64,000 bases of DNA. Origin: Mytilisepta virgata. Lineage: Eukaryota > Mollusca > Bivalvia > Mytilida > Mytilidae. Below, one piece after another: positions 37,748 through 50,650 of the stretch. How positions within the stretch are numbered: the stretch's first letter is position 1; each line of letters opens with the position of its first letter. Location of the stretch: assembly GCA_028015205.1 (NCBI GenBank), contig CM051515.1, forward strand, positions 12,604,001 to 12,668,000, in the 5' to 3' direction. The position numbers and the translations under genes were made by a program. Under the pieces are notes generated by a model. That model searched no databases. It was not told where the DNA came from and worked only from the letters and a program-made list of their open reading frames with translations.

Positions 37748-37908
37748 TTAAGATATCTAATAAACTTTATAAGATATCTCATATAGTTTATAAGATATCG
37801 TATATAGTTTATAAGATATCTCATATAATTTATAAGATATCTCATATAATTTATAAGATATCTCATATAATTTTCTTTATAAGATATCTTATAAATTATA
37901 TGAGATAT
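37748..37908. repeat. AT-rich 22-bp tandem repeat with inverted end
   Basis: About six units of TTTATAAGATATCTCATATA run rightwards, and the final segment (AAGATATCTTATAAATTATATGAGATAT) is their reverse complement, so the whole block can fold into a cruciform. The regular YKISHII reading frames on both strands result from the repeat and are not genes. Confidence 0.8.
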
Positions 37909-39110
37909 TTTTTGGTAAATCAATATTTTACAAATTTTGTTTGAGAAAGGGGGGGGGGGAGGGGGTGGTCAAGACAAGACTCTGTGAATTAAGTTTTTCA
38001 ACCTATGTTGAACTTTTGAAATCAGACATCTGCATCTGTACAGAAATCAATATGATCTTACTTACAGCTCATTGCTACTCAGATATTCACAGATTTTTCC
38101 CATCGGTTCTGACCTTATCTGTGACCTGACCCTTGACCTTAAGTCCTTTAATTCTAATGCACCTCCAAGAATGATCAATGTCCTTTAAAAATCACATTGT
38201 CATGACCAATTGTTTCAAAAAGTATTGTTTTTATCATTTGATATCAAATATACGATTAAATCTTTTAATCTTTATAATGCAAATAATCTATCAGTCAGAT
38301 ACAAAAAAACAATCAGATTAAAAGATTAAATGCAATTAATCCACCTAATACACAACAAATATAAATGTGTATTGGTGTCAAAATCAATAATCGATCTGTA
38401 GTAAATCTGTCCAATTATCAACAATCTTGTCATGAAAATTTAATTTTGTCTATTCAAAAAATTTATGTTCTTCTGACAAATGGAGTAATTTGTCTCAATT
38501 TATTTGTCAAATCTAGTGCATTTTATGAGAAAATTTGATTAAATGATATGATCTTTTCAAAAGATGAATATCATTTTTTTTATCATTAGTATCAAATTAT
38601 AACCGATCAATACAAAATTATGTGACCTATTATACAATACTATTATGTCATTTATAATTTATTTATTTCATAATTCATAAAGATGAAAGAATGAAACAGC
38701 TGTAAGCCTAGAGCTTACAAATACCCCCACTCAAAGACATTTTTGAAAAGAGCAAAATTTAAGATGGCATTGTTGAAGATGCTGAAAAATGTAAGGTGAT
38801 TCATTAAACAGGACTAGATGTGGTACAAAATCACTCAGCACTTTAAAACTCACTTAGTCAAGCTTCACACCAACTGTAGTAATTGAGAATTATGCAACTA
38901 AAAATTTTGTGACAGATTGATGGATGGATAGAGGTAAAACAGTATACTCCCCACTCCTCTCGTAGCAGGGGCATAAAAACTGGGTGCTGTATTTCTACCA
39001 CAAAAAATGAATACAGTTAAAAATCTAACTGAATTGTCCTTCTTCGGTGATTGGAGCCAACCGCCCAACCACCCAGCTATACCCACAGTACTTTCCAACA
39101 ACAACCTGCA

Positions 39111-39240
39111 GGGCCCAGTAGTTGAACTTGTTTAACTGAGGATTAAATTTAACCACAGGTTAAACGTATTGATTTTCTATGTAGTCTAACCCTCGGTTAA
39201 ATTTAACCTTGGGTTAAATATGTTGAACAACTGCGCCCAG
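39111..39240. repeat. 130-bp foldback element with GTTAAA words
   Basis: The left end GGGCCCAGTAGTTGAAC pairs with the right end GTTGAACAACTGCGCCC, and both arms contain TTAAATTTAACC. It is a short hairpin-forming unit, probably a MITE, in gene 1 intron 2 close to exon 2. Confidence 0.65.
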
Positions 39241-39932
39241 ACTGTTTCCATTGAAAAATCTGCTTTAAAATCTAAATTAAAAAGCAGTGTACGGGTATCC
39301 CAATTTGTTGGTTATTTTAATTGAGATCTTCTTCTGAATCAGTCATTTGATTTTGTCATGAATTCAGGACCAAATGTCCTGAAAAGATCTCAGCAAAGAG
39401 ACATTCCTGGAAATGAGTTGATTCCCTTAAATGAACAAAAGAAGCACAACATCTTTTGATTTAACCCTAAATATTTCTTTTAAATTTCCAGTAAAAATAA
39501 ATTTCACATATACTGATAAGCTGCCAGTCTATTGGATGTTCATGCTAATTTCAATTTCATAAATAAATAAATGTATACTAGTTTAATGTTTGTTCTAAAA
39601 ACATTGTTAAGTGACATTTTCTAAAATCCTTATCTGCTAAGCTTTAACTTCTGCAGGGCCATTTATGGGCTCCCTTCCCAGCTAAAAAAAAAAAACCCAA
39701 GATTTTTCACTGATTTACTGCTATGCAAATTTTTTGCCCATAATTTTGCCCTAAGGGTAATATCAAAATTCAAAAACCTAAGGGTAATATCAAAATTTTT
39801 TGTGGTTGCTGGGATATATACATACAACATTATCCCTGCTGTTCTTAGATATATTTAGCACATGAATAACAATATTCATCTCACAATTTTTCAAATTCCA
39901 GTAAAGATTTAACAAAAACATATCAAACTTAC

Positions 39933-39954
39933 CCCACAAGCTCTTGCAAGACAT
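39933..39954 (-). CDS. Gene 1 exon 2, 22-nt micro-exon
   Basis: This is a 22-nt exon between an acceptor (atttcag) and a donor (gtaagtt). One base completes the Gly codon from exon 1 and seven codons follow (CLARACG), ending in phase 0. Joined to exon 1 it reads DELGCLARACG, and the next exon continues in phase 0. It is the second micro-exon in this gene besides the amplified one. Because it is so short, support comes from splice sites and phase on both sides, not from coding content. Confidence 0.7.
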
Positions 39955-40164
39955 CTGAAATATAAAGTATAAAAAAAATGTCTTTAAACATTTTATGGTA
40001 CTAAATTATGTCATTAATTTCTTAGAATCTTGAGATAAAATCTTTTGAATTTAGGTAATAATAATTAATAAGGTTTACACATTCAGTGGAATATTCAATG
40101 TGATTCTTCCCCAGTTATCGGTAGGAAAAACTGAGAATGCAGTTTTACTTCGGCCTAAAAAGAA

Positions 40165-40552
40165 CTAGAAATTGTGTCTGTAATACATGGATGTTCTGCC
40201 TAAAATGTAGGTCATCATAAATGAATGCTCAGTACTACTCAAGGCACATCCACTGATGAAGTTTCATTGATACACTATGCTTAGTTCTAAAGAAATGAAC
40301 CTAAACGCAAAACTTAACCAGAGTCGCTCAAGCATAAAATGTAGGTCATAATGACCCAATTATTGTATGACTTCTCAGTACTACCGAAGGCACATTCACT
40401 GATGAAGTTTCATTGATACACTATGCTTAGTTCCAAAGAAATGAACCTAAACACAAAACTTAACCACATATTTCGGACGAACATACATATGGACAGACAG
40501 ACAAGGGTAAATCTATATGCCCCATCCACATTTGTAGATGCGGAATAAAAAT
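40165..40552 (+). mobile_element. Repeat element, second copy of the 12867 family
   Basis: It starts AGAAATTGTGTCTGTAATAC and has two subrepeats with TAAAATGTAGGTCAT and GATGAAGTTTCATTGATAC. It ends GGACAGACAGACAAGGGTAA...TATGCCCCATCCACATTTGTAGATGCGGAATAAAA. It is shorter than the 12867 copy by about two subrepeats. Confidence 0.7.
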
Positions 40553-41062
40553 GTCCTATTTATTACAGATAACTGCAGAATTAACCAAAAATGTTACAGA
40601 ACAGTAAACTAAATGCCAAAGTAACTAAAACTGTTACAGAGCACAACTTAAAGAAAAATTAACCAAAAATAATAAAAAAGTTGGCAGTCTGAATAAAAAA
40701 AATTATCATATATGCGATATTGTAAAAAAGACAAAACAGTACAAGCTATTTGAAACAAAAATTTCACTTGTCTAGCATTACAATGTACTGGAATTTCTAC
40801 TGTATGCGTCTTTTTGTTTTCTTACACTGTCAGAGTGAAAAAAGGGTGAAGGAACCCTTTTCATTTAGTTTTACACTTTTTCTGTAATTTTTTTTTACAC
40901 ATGTATGTTTTTGCATTCAGTTGAATTTCATTACAAAGTACTAAATCTATGAGGCCATCAAAAGTTTGTTATAGTGCGTGCTCATTTCATGGAAGCTGTA
41001 TGTCAACTATTTTTAAGTCTTTGGATTTTACTAGTCATTATTGACATTTATTGATTCATGCC

Positions 41063-41384
41063 TTGAGAGACTGCCTTGGTGGTTTCATGGTAGGGTGCTC
41101 ACCCCCAAGTCAAACCAAAGACATTAAAACTGGTATTGACTGCTTCTCTGCCAAGGATGCGGCATGTAGGATCTAAGAGCAAAGATCGTCTGGTCAGTTC
41201 AGAGTCTGTATAATGTGTCAGAGAGGGGTGATATGTCTTCCTGCGGACAGTTACCTCATAAGCTAGCACAATAAAAATCCGACTCAGCATGTCAGTCTTG
41301 TACAAAGGAGGGATCATATACATAATCATATCAACATGTTCTGGTCGTGATATGCACCTGGTTGCAACTGGACGTTAAACAATA
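41063..41384 (+). mobile_element. Putative SINE-like element, second family
   Basis: It begins near GACTGCCTTGGTGGTTTCATGG, tRNA-like in style, and ends CACCTGGTTGCAACTGGACGTTAAACAA. Both ends resemble mollusc SINEs. No clear B box or target duplication was established, so this is less certain than the four main SINE copies. Confidence 0.45.
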
Positions 41385-43659
41385 ATTCATCCATTCAAGA
41401 GATTATAATAATAACAAAAATAAAATACACCCAAACAAGAAGCTGTCTGAGTGAAGGCAAACAAAAATTGTATCATCACTGTTTCATGCTGCCCGCCTGT
41501 CTGCCATTGTACTTCACCAAACTAATGACCACAGTTTTCTGTTGCAAAATCTAATTAAAAATATGCATATTTCTATAGCAACACCAGAAATATACGTAAA
41601 TTTCGATAGCAACACCAGATAAACAACCGATATTATTTAAACACAGCATAACCAAATATGACTTCCACATTCTTTTAACATTGACAGAAATTGGATGAAC
41701 ATGAAACCTTATTAATATCAGATACCTGAAAATCTATGGAGCACTAAACTATCGGTCTTTCGGAAGATTTAATTAAACTAAAATATTGCATCGATAATGC
41801 ATCACAAACATTTATTGTTCTTTTTACAAAGAGTCTTTTATTATGTAAAAGTTTACTCAGAAGAAATACTATTCACTCTATTAATCGACAGTTTTATTTC
41901 AAATGAATTTAGTCACATTTTTATTACGTAATATTTTTATGAAATCTAAAGTTCCAAACTTCAGACTTTATGACACAACAAAAATTTGGATTAAAAATTC
42001 AATTTCATATTGAAAAATAAACTGAAAATTTTATGCAAAAATTTTATTTTCTGCTAAGCACCCTTATTCTATCCCTCTGTCAACAACAGATAAAATTATC
42101 CGACAACATCAATAATTCAGTACACATACAAATACAGAAACTTTCTCATGTTCATTACAGAAAATACGACTACCCTCTCCTATTTCTAACAGTACTAAAT
42201 TACCATCTTTTAAACTTTTATTGATTTTTAAATCTTTTAATATCCTTATACATAAAAATTACGTGATTATGTATATCATAACAGAAAATTTATAGGAAAG
42301 TTTAGAAAAACGGATGAAAAATGACTGAAATTAAATCGTATCAGCGGAAAACGATTAGTAATATTAACTGCTGACGTTAATTAAAGTTTTTTAGAATACA
42401 AAAATTATATTTTGTCCTTTTTTTTTCTTAACATCCCTCTTTAAACCACAACAAACAGAAGTTACAATGCTCTCAATTATTCTTAATATCAGGAAAACAA
42501 TTAGGTAACTTTAGAGGAAAATTATATCACCTCGACGTATCGAAACACGGGACGACTACAAAAATCATTATAAGTCCAGAATTACGACTATTATTTGCAA
42601 ATTTATTTAAGCCCTAAGTATAAAGTTTATTGCACTAGTAAATTTGTAAATGTTTTTATGGTTAATCAATTATTGTAACAAATGTTATAACGAATTGTTA
42701 AATTAAACTTGTGTACATTTCTAGACAAAACCAATTGATAGAATGGTCAATACTAAGGTCCATGAGTTGTTTGTTTCAAATAAAGATCTAAAACCACAAA
42801 CACAAAATGACTTTTCTGAATTAATTTTATGTATATTTCTGTGGCATTGTATCGACATTTTTTTTAGAAAAGATATATCTTACTTCGAGTCTAACTTTAA
42901 ATATGGTAATATAAATTGATTTTTAACTGAAAAAAGATAAAGAAAGCCTTATTTCTATTGACTTTTGAATTTTCCATCTAATCAATATGCAAATCAAATT
43001 TAAATTAATTCAGTATTATTCTTACTCAAAGAATAGTGAGAAATATATATATAAACCTTTGTGCATGTTTTTTTTTTTCACTTTTTAATTTTTTTTTTTT
43101 AAATTTGAAGTCTGCATATTTTTTTTCTAAAATTCATACATTGCCTCCCCTCCAACCAATTAAATGGTTGTTTCCAAATGCAAAAATGGAAAAAAAATGG
43201 AATTAAGGAACAAAATTGTGGTTATTAATTTAAAAATCATAGTTACTCTCTATCTTATTGCAAAAAAAAATTTAAAAAAAATACTAAAGGTATACATCTA
43301 GATAACGTACTCCTCTAAGAGCCATCCTGAATTTGTTCAGAGCATGATTTTTTTCTATATTGGAGGCCTCATAGTGACTTCAAGATGAAAAACAGCAATA
43401 AAAGAGCTGTTCCTTTGCTTAGACGGTTCTCATCTGAATGTAGGGATTTTTTCTGAATAATATATCAAGTAAATTCCTTCTTTCATATTATAATAAAATA
43501 ATAGCATCTTTTGTTGTCATTTTACATTCAACATTCAGAAACAGCCTATACTTTATAAAAGTCCAGAACTAAAGAAGCCTCAAATTATGTGATGTTAAAA
43601 AAGGTGTATGTACAATGTAATGTGAAACCTGCTGTCTCTAGAATTAGCAGAAAACTTAC

Positions 43660-43715
43660 CCCAACTCGTCCCATGACATAAAATCACGAAAACGTGGACA
43701 ATCTATGTGGAACAT
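43660..43715 (-). CDS. Gene 1 exon 1, coding part with start codon
   Basis: The ATG is at 43715-43713 and begins MFHIDCPRFRDFMSWDEL, followed by two bases of a split Gly codon. An in-frame TGA lies 24 bases upstream of the ATG, so translation is unlikely to start earlier in this exon. The donor is TTGGG|gtaagt, a strong site. The length of 56 nt leaves phase 2, which the next exon completes. The 5' UTR end and transcription start cannot be set from sequence alone. Confidence 0.75.
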
Positions 43716-43718
43716 TCT

Positions 43719-43732
43719 GTTTCCTTGGTAAC
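43719..43732 (-). promoter_or_regulatory. X-box (RFX-type) motif before gene 1 ATG
   Basis: On the minus strand the sequence GTTACCAAGGAAAC ends three bases before the ATG. It matches the imperfect inverted-repeat consensus of RFX transcription factors (GTNRCC, short spacer, RGNAAC). In animals such motifs near the transcription start mark many ciliary genes. Its position suggests a very short 5' UTR or a site in the transcribed leader. Function is inferred from motif match only. Confidence 0.5.
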
Positions 43733-46700
43733 GGAGTCACCAGAATTCCGAGGTGTAAACTTCAGTCCTTGAAATTAAATTTCATTTTGGCAAGATCCAT
43801 TTCTTATCACAACTTCTAATCTAATCTGTGAGTCTTACTTGGAATTTGCACTTCGTGCAAAAATTCCTCAGGATGTGCAGTATATTCACAGAAGATCATT
43901 TACACAAAATTCACAAAAACACATGAAAAACAGAAGTTCCTTTGCCTAAATTTAAACAAAAAGTAATAAATTTACAATCTCCACATTAGTGGAACAGTAA
44001 AAATAATGTTTTTCACAAAAGTGTCACATTTTGAATTCATTAAAAATCACCCAACAATGTTTTAAGAGAAAGTTATATGTTTATAGCACGTATTATATTG
44101 TATATGTTGTATATATTAAACGGCCCAATCACCTGGATTTAAAATTCTGCACTTAGGGTCGATTAATCTTAATCCTATATTTACACGTCGTTGTACAAGT
44201 GAAATGAACAATCCATTTCTTATCATATACTCATATATCACTTTTCATATATAATATTCCATTTCTATTTGATTTCAAAGTAAGACGATTTGTTTTAATA
44301 AATTCCGTCTTGCAGTAACCCAAGTCATATGTATATAAATATGATATAAATCAATTATTGGTCATATCTACATGTGGTATTATTCTTATTCCGATTGAAT
44401 TGTATCCTTATCAGAAAATAGTTTTGATATATAATATATTTAAATGTATTCTTTTATCAAACACAGAAGTCCGATTTAATATAAAAACATTAAAAGATTT
44501 GAGAACTATAATATAGATATTTTAACAATGGTCAAATCATTCACAATACCTTCTCAATTTCAGAGAAAGTCACAAACTTGTACATTAAAAATAATATTAA
44601 CTGATACAATAATTGTATATATTCATTAAATATAGCATGCATGATATCCTGTATTATATTGGAAAATGAACGGCCATTTCATTTCTGCATGGCAAGGCAC
44701 TCAAGGTTAGACTGAGCTTAGCAAGTTAATAAGAAATTAGGGATCTTATTATGTTGCCTTTTTTAGCTGTACCATATGTTTCATTGTTTATAATCTAAAA
44801 TATAATTGTAATTCTAAAATTAATGAAGTCCTGTACCTATGAAAATTATAATATTTGGTAAAATACTATAAACAAATTGACTTTTCACCTTGGGGAGGGG
44901 GATAATAGAGAGGAAGGGCAGCTTTTGATGTTTCTATTCAACTTTTAAATGAAAGATGTACATACAGCTGAGAGCAGATATTTTTTCATTTTTGGAGAGA
45001 AAAAATGGTCAAGTCCAGGGCATCAAATTGTGAAAATGATTAATTTATAGTTTTATTTAGTGCATACAGAATGTTAGGGGATGATGTCGTATTTACTTCA
45101 ATCTTAGGCATATGATTTTTCTTTGAAACAGATACATGGACACCTAAACTGCAGACTGTATTAATATAATGCAATCTTGTGTACAAATATACTATACAAA
45201 CATTAAATAAAATATTTTAAAATCAGAAATCGATGGTCTATTTTACTGCAATTAAATATCACAAGAAAACTCTTTTATTAATTGTTTACATTCGTATACA
45301 TCAAAATATAATAAATATATATATATATAAAAGTTTAGTTTTGTTTGTTTCTTTTACATATATAAATTCAAAATTTCATTTGAGCAACTTTGATGACAGT
45401 AACATAAAAAGATCATCCTCCCCTTTCAAAATTTTTACAAAAACATATATACAAATAACTACAAAAGCCAATTTATTATAGAGAATGCGACAAAACATTA
45501 CAGTACAAAATATTTTGTATGTACATTTGTGTTGTATGAAATTAATAATTCAATGAATGTTATTTGCATTCAAACTTTGAACTGACAGCAACTGGGGATA
45601 TCAAAGGATTTTTCCAGTGACATGATGTATCGTCAAATTGGTTTTAAAAGCAGACGGATAGGTAAATTTACACAACTAAAAGCATTTGAAAGGATGTGAA
45701 ATTTTTTATATACGAATGGAACGTACTGACATCACTTTTAAAGCGATTTCCAATTTGGTATTGTTAAAATGCAAAGTGGAAAGCAATTTTGAAAAAATTT
45801 TATGCAAATAATTCATTAGTATGAATTTAATTGGAAAATTTGTACTTTGAAGTTTTGTATAAGAGGATTTTAAAATTATAAAGTTCAGTAGGAACATTTA
45901 TAGTGTTATCTTGTCATAAAAATAAATGTCCATACTAAGTTTTATTTTCTCAGAGAAGAAAAAAAATATTTGAAAATCAATGGTATGGCATGGTTTATCA
46001 GGGTTTTAGCACACAATCAGGACAATTGGAATATAATATTCTTTAAGCTGTCTTTATTGATTTTTATTTCTTTTCATTCCATAAGGTCCATCATTCTGTT
46101 AAAATCTCAATGGCAAATATGCTATTTTTTCCCAAAATATTTTGGCCGAAAATATCAACAATTTTTTTTAGCTTGGGCTAAAAATCTGATCCCTACCTTA
46201 AATTTTCAGTGATAATTCCCAAATTATTTTGGGGGTCCTTTTCCTAAAATACCCTTTTAAAAATATTGCTACTTATATTTTATTACAGTATATACACATA
46301 CAAGGGAGATAACAAACTTTCTTTAGACCAAGCCTAAGGGAAAAATTATCATTTTCTTTATTATCTAAATTAAAACATGGCCTAATTTTTTTCTTCATTA
46401 AAGACTGAACATATTATTGAATGAATTGACCTTTAATTCTGACCCTAGAAGTTGAATATTTAACAAGCTGATTAGTTATGCAAAATTCCAAGTACTATAC
46501 ATGTTTATAATTTCTTTGGAGATTTATGTCTTAAACCTAATCTAAAGCAAATGCCTTATATAATAATTTGTTAAAACTTATTATAATTTAATCTTTGACC
46601 TGAAGATGAATGCAAAATTATTGAAAAAAAATTATTTAAACAACCTTTTCTAAAGACATAAATGTTCCTTGCACATTATAATCTTAACACAAAGGTTTAC

Positions 46701-46990
46701 ATGTTTAAATCCAGCTTCTTTTAACAATTGCGAACTTCTGACCTAAAAAATTTCAGATTTACATAATTTAACAGAATAAGCATTATTTAACTGTATATAA
46801 AGAAAATGGGACAGAAATTAACGGAATTTAGAAATTAATACTCCCATAAAGTCCCACATGTATCTGTCTGTAACAATAAACACTCCCCTGATACAATGTT
46901 TGACACACTGTATGTGCTCATTTCAACAATTCCTGTTTCATCACAGTGTTAAAGGCCAACTGTGGTTTCCAGAAGCCTGTATCGCATACC
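43733..46990. other. Intergenic region upstream of gene 1
   Basis: This lies between the gene 1 start and the SAAL1 3' end. It is AT-rich with no exon-like frame. The first few hundred bases would hold gene 1's promoter; apart from the X-box I see no clear TATA box or CpG island. Confidence 0.5.
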
Positions 46991-46997
46991 TGTAGCA

Positions 46998-47098
46998 CTT
47001 TTCACAAAAGTTACTTAAGAGTAAAATTACTCTTAAGTCATACAAATTCTAGTATAACTTACAAGTGATTTTAATCTTAAATGGTATTTTGTGAAAAG
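46998..47098. repeat. 101-bp foldback element with nested palindrome
   Basis: CTTTTCACAAAA (46998-47009) is perfectly inverted at 47087-47098, and inside it ACTTAAGAGTAA (47013-47024) is mirrored by the following TTACTCTTAAGT. Probably a very short MITE. Confidence 0.6.
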
Positions 47099-47149
47099 GG
47101 TTCCAGGATTTTATTTGCCATTTAACTTAGTATTTGGTGTTGATGGACT

Positions 47150-47650
47150 TAGAGAAACACCTAAGGTCAATGTTAACTAAGTCCCCCACTGTCTGTCATT
47201 TTGGATTTCCAATCAAGATCAAAGTAACAACACTTCGATGGTACATGGCAATGAAGATTCACAGCAAGATTTATTCCAATTGGAAAGGTAGATAATCAGA
47301 GAAGAAAATCTCTGAAAATAACTAAATCATAAAAGCTCCAAATTTAGATTAAAATATTCAGGTCCTCGTTAGTATCAAATCCATCAAGTTTGGTATTAAT
47401 TTACTGAACTGTTTTACAGAAAAAGAATTTTTGATTTTTTTTTTCCATAGGGTTCCATTTTAACTAAAGATGGGTCCTGGCAGCTATCTCAGATTTCCAA
47501 TTGTCACCAAACTAACAGCACTTGTAAAGGACCTTTATAGAAACATATCTGTAACGTTTCCGTTCAATTGGTCAAGTTGTTCTTTAGAGAAAGTTTTTTC
47601 AAAGTACAGCCAATAAGAATTTAGCACAGGCTCTGGAGGCACCAAACTAC
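47150..47650 (+). mobile_element. Degenerate fragment of the composite repeat family
   Basis: Words such as TTTCCAATCAAGATCAAAGTAACAACACTT, CCATAGGGTTCCATTTTAACTAA and AGCCAATAAGAATT match parts of the composite copies A-E but with many changes and no recognisable ends. Confidence 0.5.
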
Positions 47651-48414
47651 CTCTTGTATTTTTGAATACAGGTTTTTGACATTTTACTTCATCCACTTGA
47701 AGCAAAGGTTCATCTTTACTTGACCTAATGATGTTTTTTAAATTCTGTCATTAAAATTTCTGTTGTGTCATTGTGAAATCAAAAATTATGGGAATTTCCC
47801 AGTATGATTTTTAGCAATGGCAGACAGTTCTATCACCTTGGTTACTGCAATTTTTTGAAATCCAATATTCTATGTAATATTTGTTTCTGTTTTTCCCCTG
47901 ATATTGTTTCTAGAACAGGTTAAAAATTACAATAAATCATAAACAAAAATAAAAAGAATCAGATAAAACTATGGCGGATTCCCTACAGTACAGTACATTG
48001 TGTACAGAAATTACATCACTCCTCTGATCTATTATGGGAAGATTGCTATCCATTTGTAGATTGAATCTTTTTTTCAATAACAGACATCTTTGTAGAGGGT
48101 AAGAGGTAACTGAGATGAGAGAATTGCTTAAAAATCCCATCACCTGCTTGATTTTTATAATCTTGTGATCTGTGTGAGCAAGATGCTTGAGATTTTCAAA
48201 CACTGTATTGATTAAGAAGACCTATGTAAGAGTTATCTCTCTTACACCATTCAGGATCAGATTACCATGGAGGAACAGATTTTTTATTTTTTATTATTAT
48301 TAGTATTGGATTTATTCATTTGTTATATTGTCCTTCTTTTGTAAATTCAATCAAACCAATCAATATGAAATCAAATGTATGTAATTCACTTCATTATTCT
48401 GCTCTATATTGGGC

Positions 48415-49636
48415 GTCTTTTCACCTTGAGCAGGACTAAAAATTTAAGTTTTGCAGTCAATTTGGCTGGTTTTTCTATAGGGTTGTATGTTAAACTAAGT
48501 TCATCTGTGGAAGTCATCTTGGTTGACAGTCCAGATCAATGGTGACAGAGAACCATCTAAGGACCGTTTCTGCTAAGTCTTGTTCCAATTGCCTAAGTGG
48601 TTTCAGACATGAAGATTTTTAAATGAATTTTCCTATAGGGTTCTATATTTAACTAAGTTTGGCCATGGCGGCCATATTGCTTGACCATCCGGGTGATTGG
48701 ACATATTTTGAAAGACGACCATCTAAGGACCAATACTGCCAAGTTTAGTTCAAATTGGCTCAGCAGTTTCAGAAGAGAAGATTTTTGAGTGAATTTCCCA
48801 TAGGGTCCTATTTTAAACTAAGTTCGGCTGTTGCGGCGATTTTGGTTCAAAGTCCACGAAATTGGACACATTTCTCAAAAAGGACCCCCTAAGGACCATT
48901 ACTGCCAAGTCTGGCTCCAATATGTCAAGTGGTTTCAGACGAAGATTTTTCAATGAATTTTCCCATAGGGCCCTTTTTAAACTAATTTCAGCTGTGTCAG
49001 CCATCTTGGTTAACAATCTGGGTCTTCAGACACATTTCTGAAAGAGAACCTCCTAAGGACCATTACTGCCAACTTTGGTTCCAATTGGCCTTGTAGTTTC
49101 ATAGAAGATTTTTGAAATTCATCCCCTCCTTTTTTCTATTTTTAGTAACAGCAGCCATGTCAGTTGGAAAGTCTGGGATGCTTAACATAATTTTGGAAGG
49201 GGGCCACCTAAGAACCATTCCACCAAAGTTTGGTCTCAATTGGCCCAGTGGTTTCAAAGGAGAAGATCTTTAAAGGAAACTTATGCTGGATGCCATCTTT
49301 AAAGGGGAAAAACTCCTATAAGGGGTCAATGAATGATTTTGGTCATGTTGACTTATTTGTAGATCTTACTTTGCTGAACATTTTTTGCTGTTGACATCTA
49401 TAATAATATTCAAGATAATAAGCTAAAACTGCAATATTTCCTTCAAATTAACAATTCAGGGGCAATAACCCAACAAAGGGTTGACCAATTTGTCTGAAAA
49501 TTTTATAGCAGGTAGATCTTGACCTGATTTTTAAATGAATTTCCTATAGGTAGTTTCAGAGGAGAAGATTTTTGTAAAAGATTTTGTAAAAATGGATGAC
49601 GACGGACGCCGGATGCCAAGTGATGAGAATAGATAA
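48415..49636 (+). mobile_element. Composite repeat copy B
   Basis: It has five subrepeats of about 165-175 bp, each with GTTAAACTAAGTTCGGC, GGCGGCCATCTTGGTTGACAG-like words, AAGGACCATTACTGCCAAG and GTGGTTTCAGA...GAAGATTTTT. It ends in ATGACGACGGACGCC...CCAAGTGATGAGAATAG. Its closest relative is copy D. The next copy, C, begins directly after it. Confidence 0.7.
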
Positions 49637-50476
49637 CTAGAGGCTCAGTGGGCTGATCCTGTATCGCTCACCTGACAAAATGCTTCTACAAACTTCCATT
49701 AATTCTTTGGTTGAATTTGCCTCAAAAGTTTCAGAGCAGATGATCAAAATATATTTTTCTCATAGGGTCCAAAGTTAAAAGTATTTCGCCTCTGACAGCC
49801 ATGTTTTTCTCAGATTTGAACATAATGAGCCAACTTTGTAAAGGACTTCCATACATCATTCCAGTACAGTTTTATTCAATTTGCCCTTATATTTTTAGAG
49901 GAGATGATCAAAATATGTTTTTTTCCATAGGCATGTATGTTAAACTATGTTCCTGCTGTCAGCCATGATGTTTGTCGCATTCGAACGAAATGAGCAATCC
50001 CTCTAAAGGACCTTCCATACATCATTCCAGAACAGTTTGGTTAAATTTGCTCAAGTAGTTTCAGAGGAGATAAACTTTAAAATGTTTTCCCATAGGGTCC
50101 AATGTTAAACTATGTCCTGCGCTGGTAGCCATGTTTTACGGTGGATCGGAAAAATTTTGGCAATATTAGTAAAGGACCTTCCATACATCATTCCTGTAAA
50201 TTTTGGTTAAAGTTGCTCAAGTAGTTTCAGAGCAGATAAACTTTAACATGTTTTCCCATAGGGGCCAATGTTAAACTATGACCTGCTCTGGCAGCCATGT
50301 TTTTTGGCGGATCGGAAAAATTTCGGCAACCTTAGTAAAGGACCTTCCATATATCATTCCTGTAAAAGTTTGGTTAAATTTGCTCCATTGGTTTTAGAGG
50401 AGATGATCAATATGTGAAAGTTTACGGATACCAAGTGATGGCAAAAGCTCACATGGCCTTTGGCCATGTGAGCTAA
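49637..50476 (+). mobile_element. Composite repeat copy C
   Basis: It starts CTAGAGGCTCAGTGGGCTGA...TATCGCTCACCTG and ends GCTCACATGGCCTTTGGCCATGTGAGCTAAAA, a hairpin. Subrepeats carry AAAGGACCTTCCATACATCATTCC and TTGCTCAAGTAGTTTCAGAG. The outer GCTCACCTG and GTGAGC words are inverted. No coding capacity. Confidence 0.7.
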
Positions 50477-50650
50477 AAATAAAACTGTTGTCATGTCTCT
50501 TGTTATCGGAGCAGATTTTGTTAAAACTGGAGGAGAAATGGCTTCAAAATAATCGTTTTAAAAAATGTGAATTTATATGAAGTGAAAATTGATTGAGTGA
50601 TGTTTAATGCCGAGATGGCAATATTGCAGCCAATATAACAGCGATATAAA

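Larger units (their letters stand above)
31430..39100 (-). other. Gene 1 intron 2, central part
   Basis: Mostly AT-rich sequence inside the 10.7-kb intron. It contains, listed separately, a 78-bp palindromic array, a SINE and an AT palindromic array. Near 33182-33250 and 38890-38985 there are isolated tails of the ...GGGGCATAAAA type. No gene seen. Confidence 0.5.
3064..43715 (-). other. Gene 1 span: unrecognised EF-hand-like, possibly ciliary, protein (3' end outside window)
   Basis: Twelve minus-strand exons, including one copy chosen from a micro-exon array, join in phase into about 425 codons. In order (high to low coordinate): 43660-43715, 39933-39954, 29126-29197, 28469-28599, 27949-28051, 23721-23836, 23021-23093, 16514-16681, 12111-12336, 9371-9510, one 28-nt copy from the 4656-8832 array, and 3064-3205. 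Each junction has AG/GT sites and the codon phases agree at all eleven joins, which is strong internal evidence for one transcript. I do not recognise the family. Residues about 94-165 read as an EF-hand-like pair with degenerate loops; about 190-320 is charged and helical; about 280-400 has Pro-rich linkers. The frame is open at 3064, so more exons lie further left. Introns reach about 10.7 kb. An X-box beside the ATG hints at a ciliary role (inference). Confidence 0.8.

Noticed and set aside
37642..37944. 100-residue plus and 72-residue minus ORFs with repeated YKISHII or MRYLINY
   Set aside because: Both are by-products of a 22-bp AT-rich tandem repeat.
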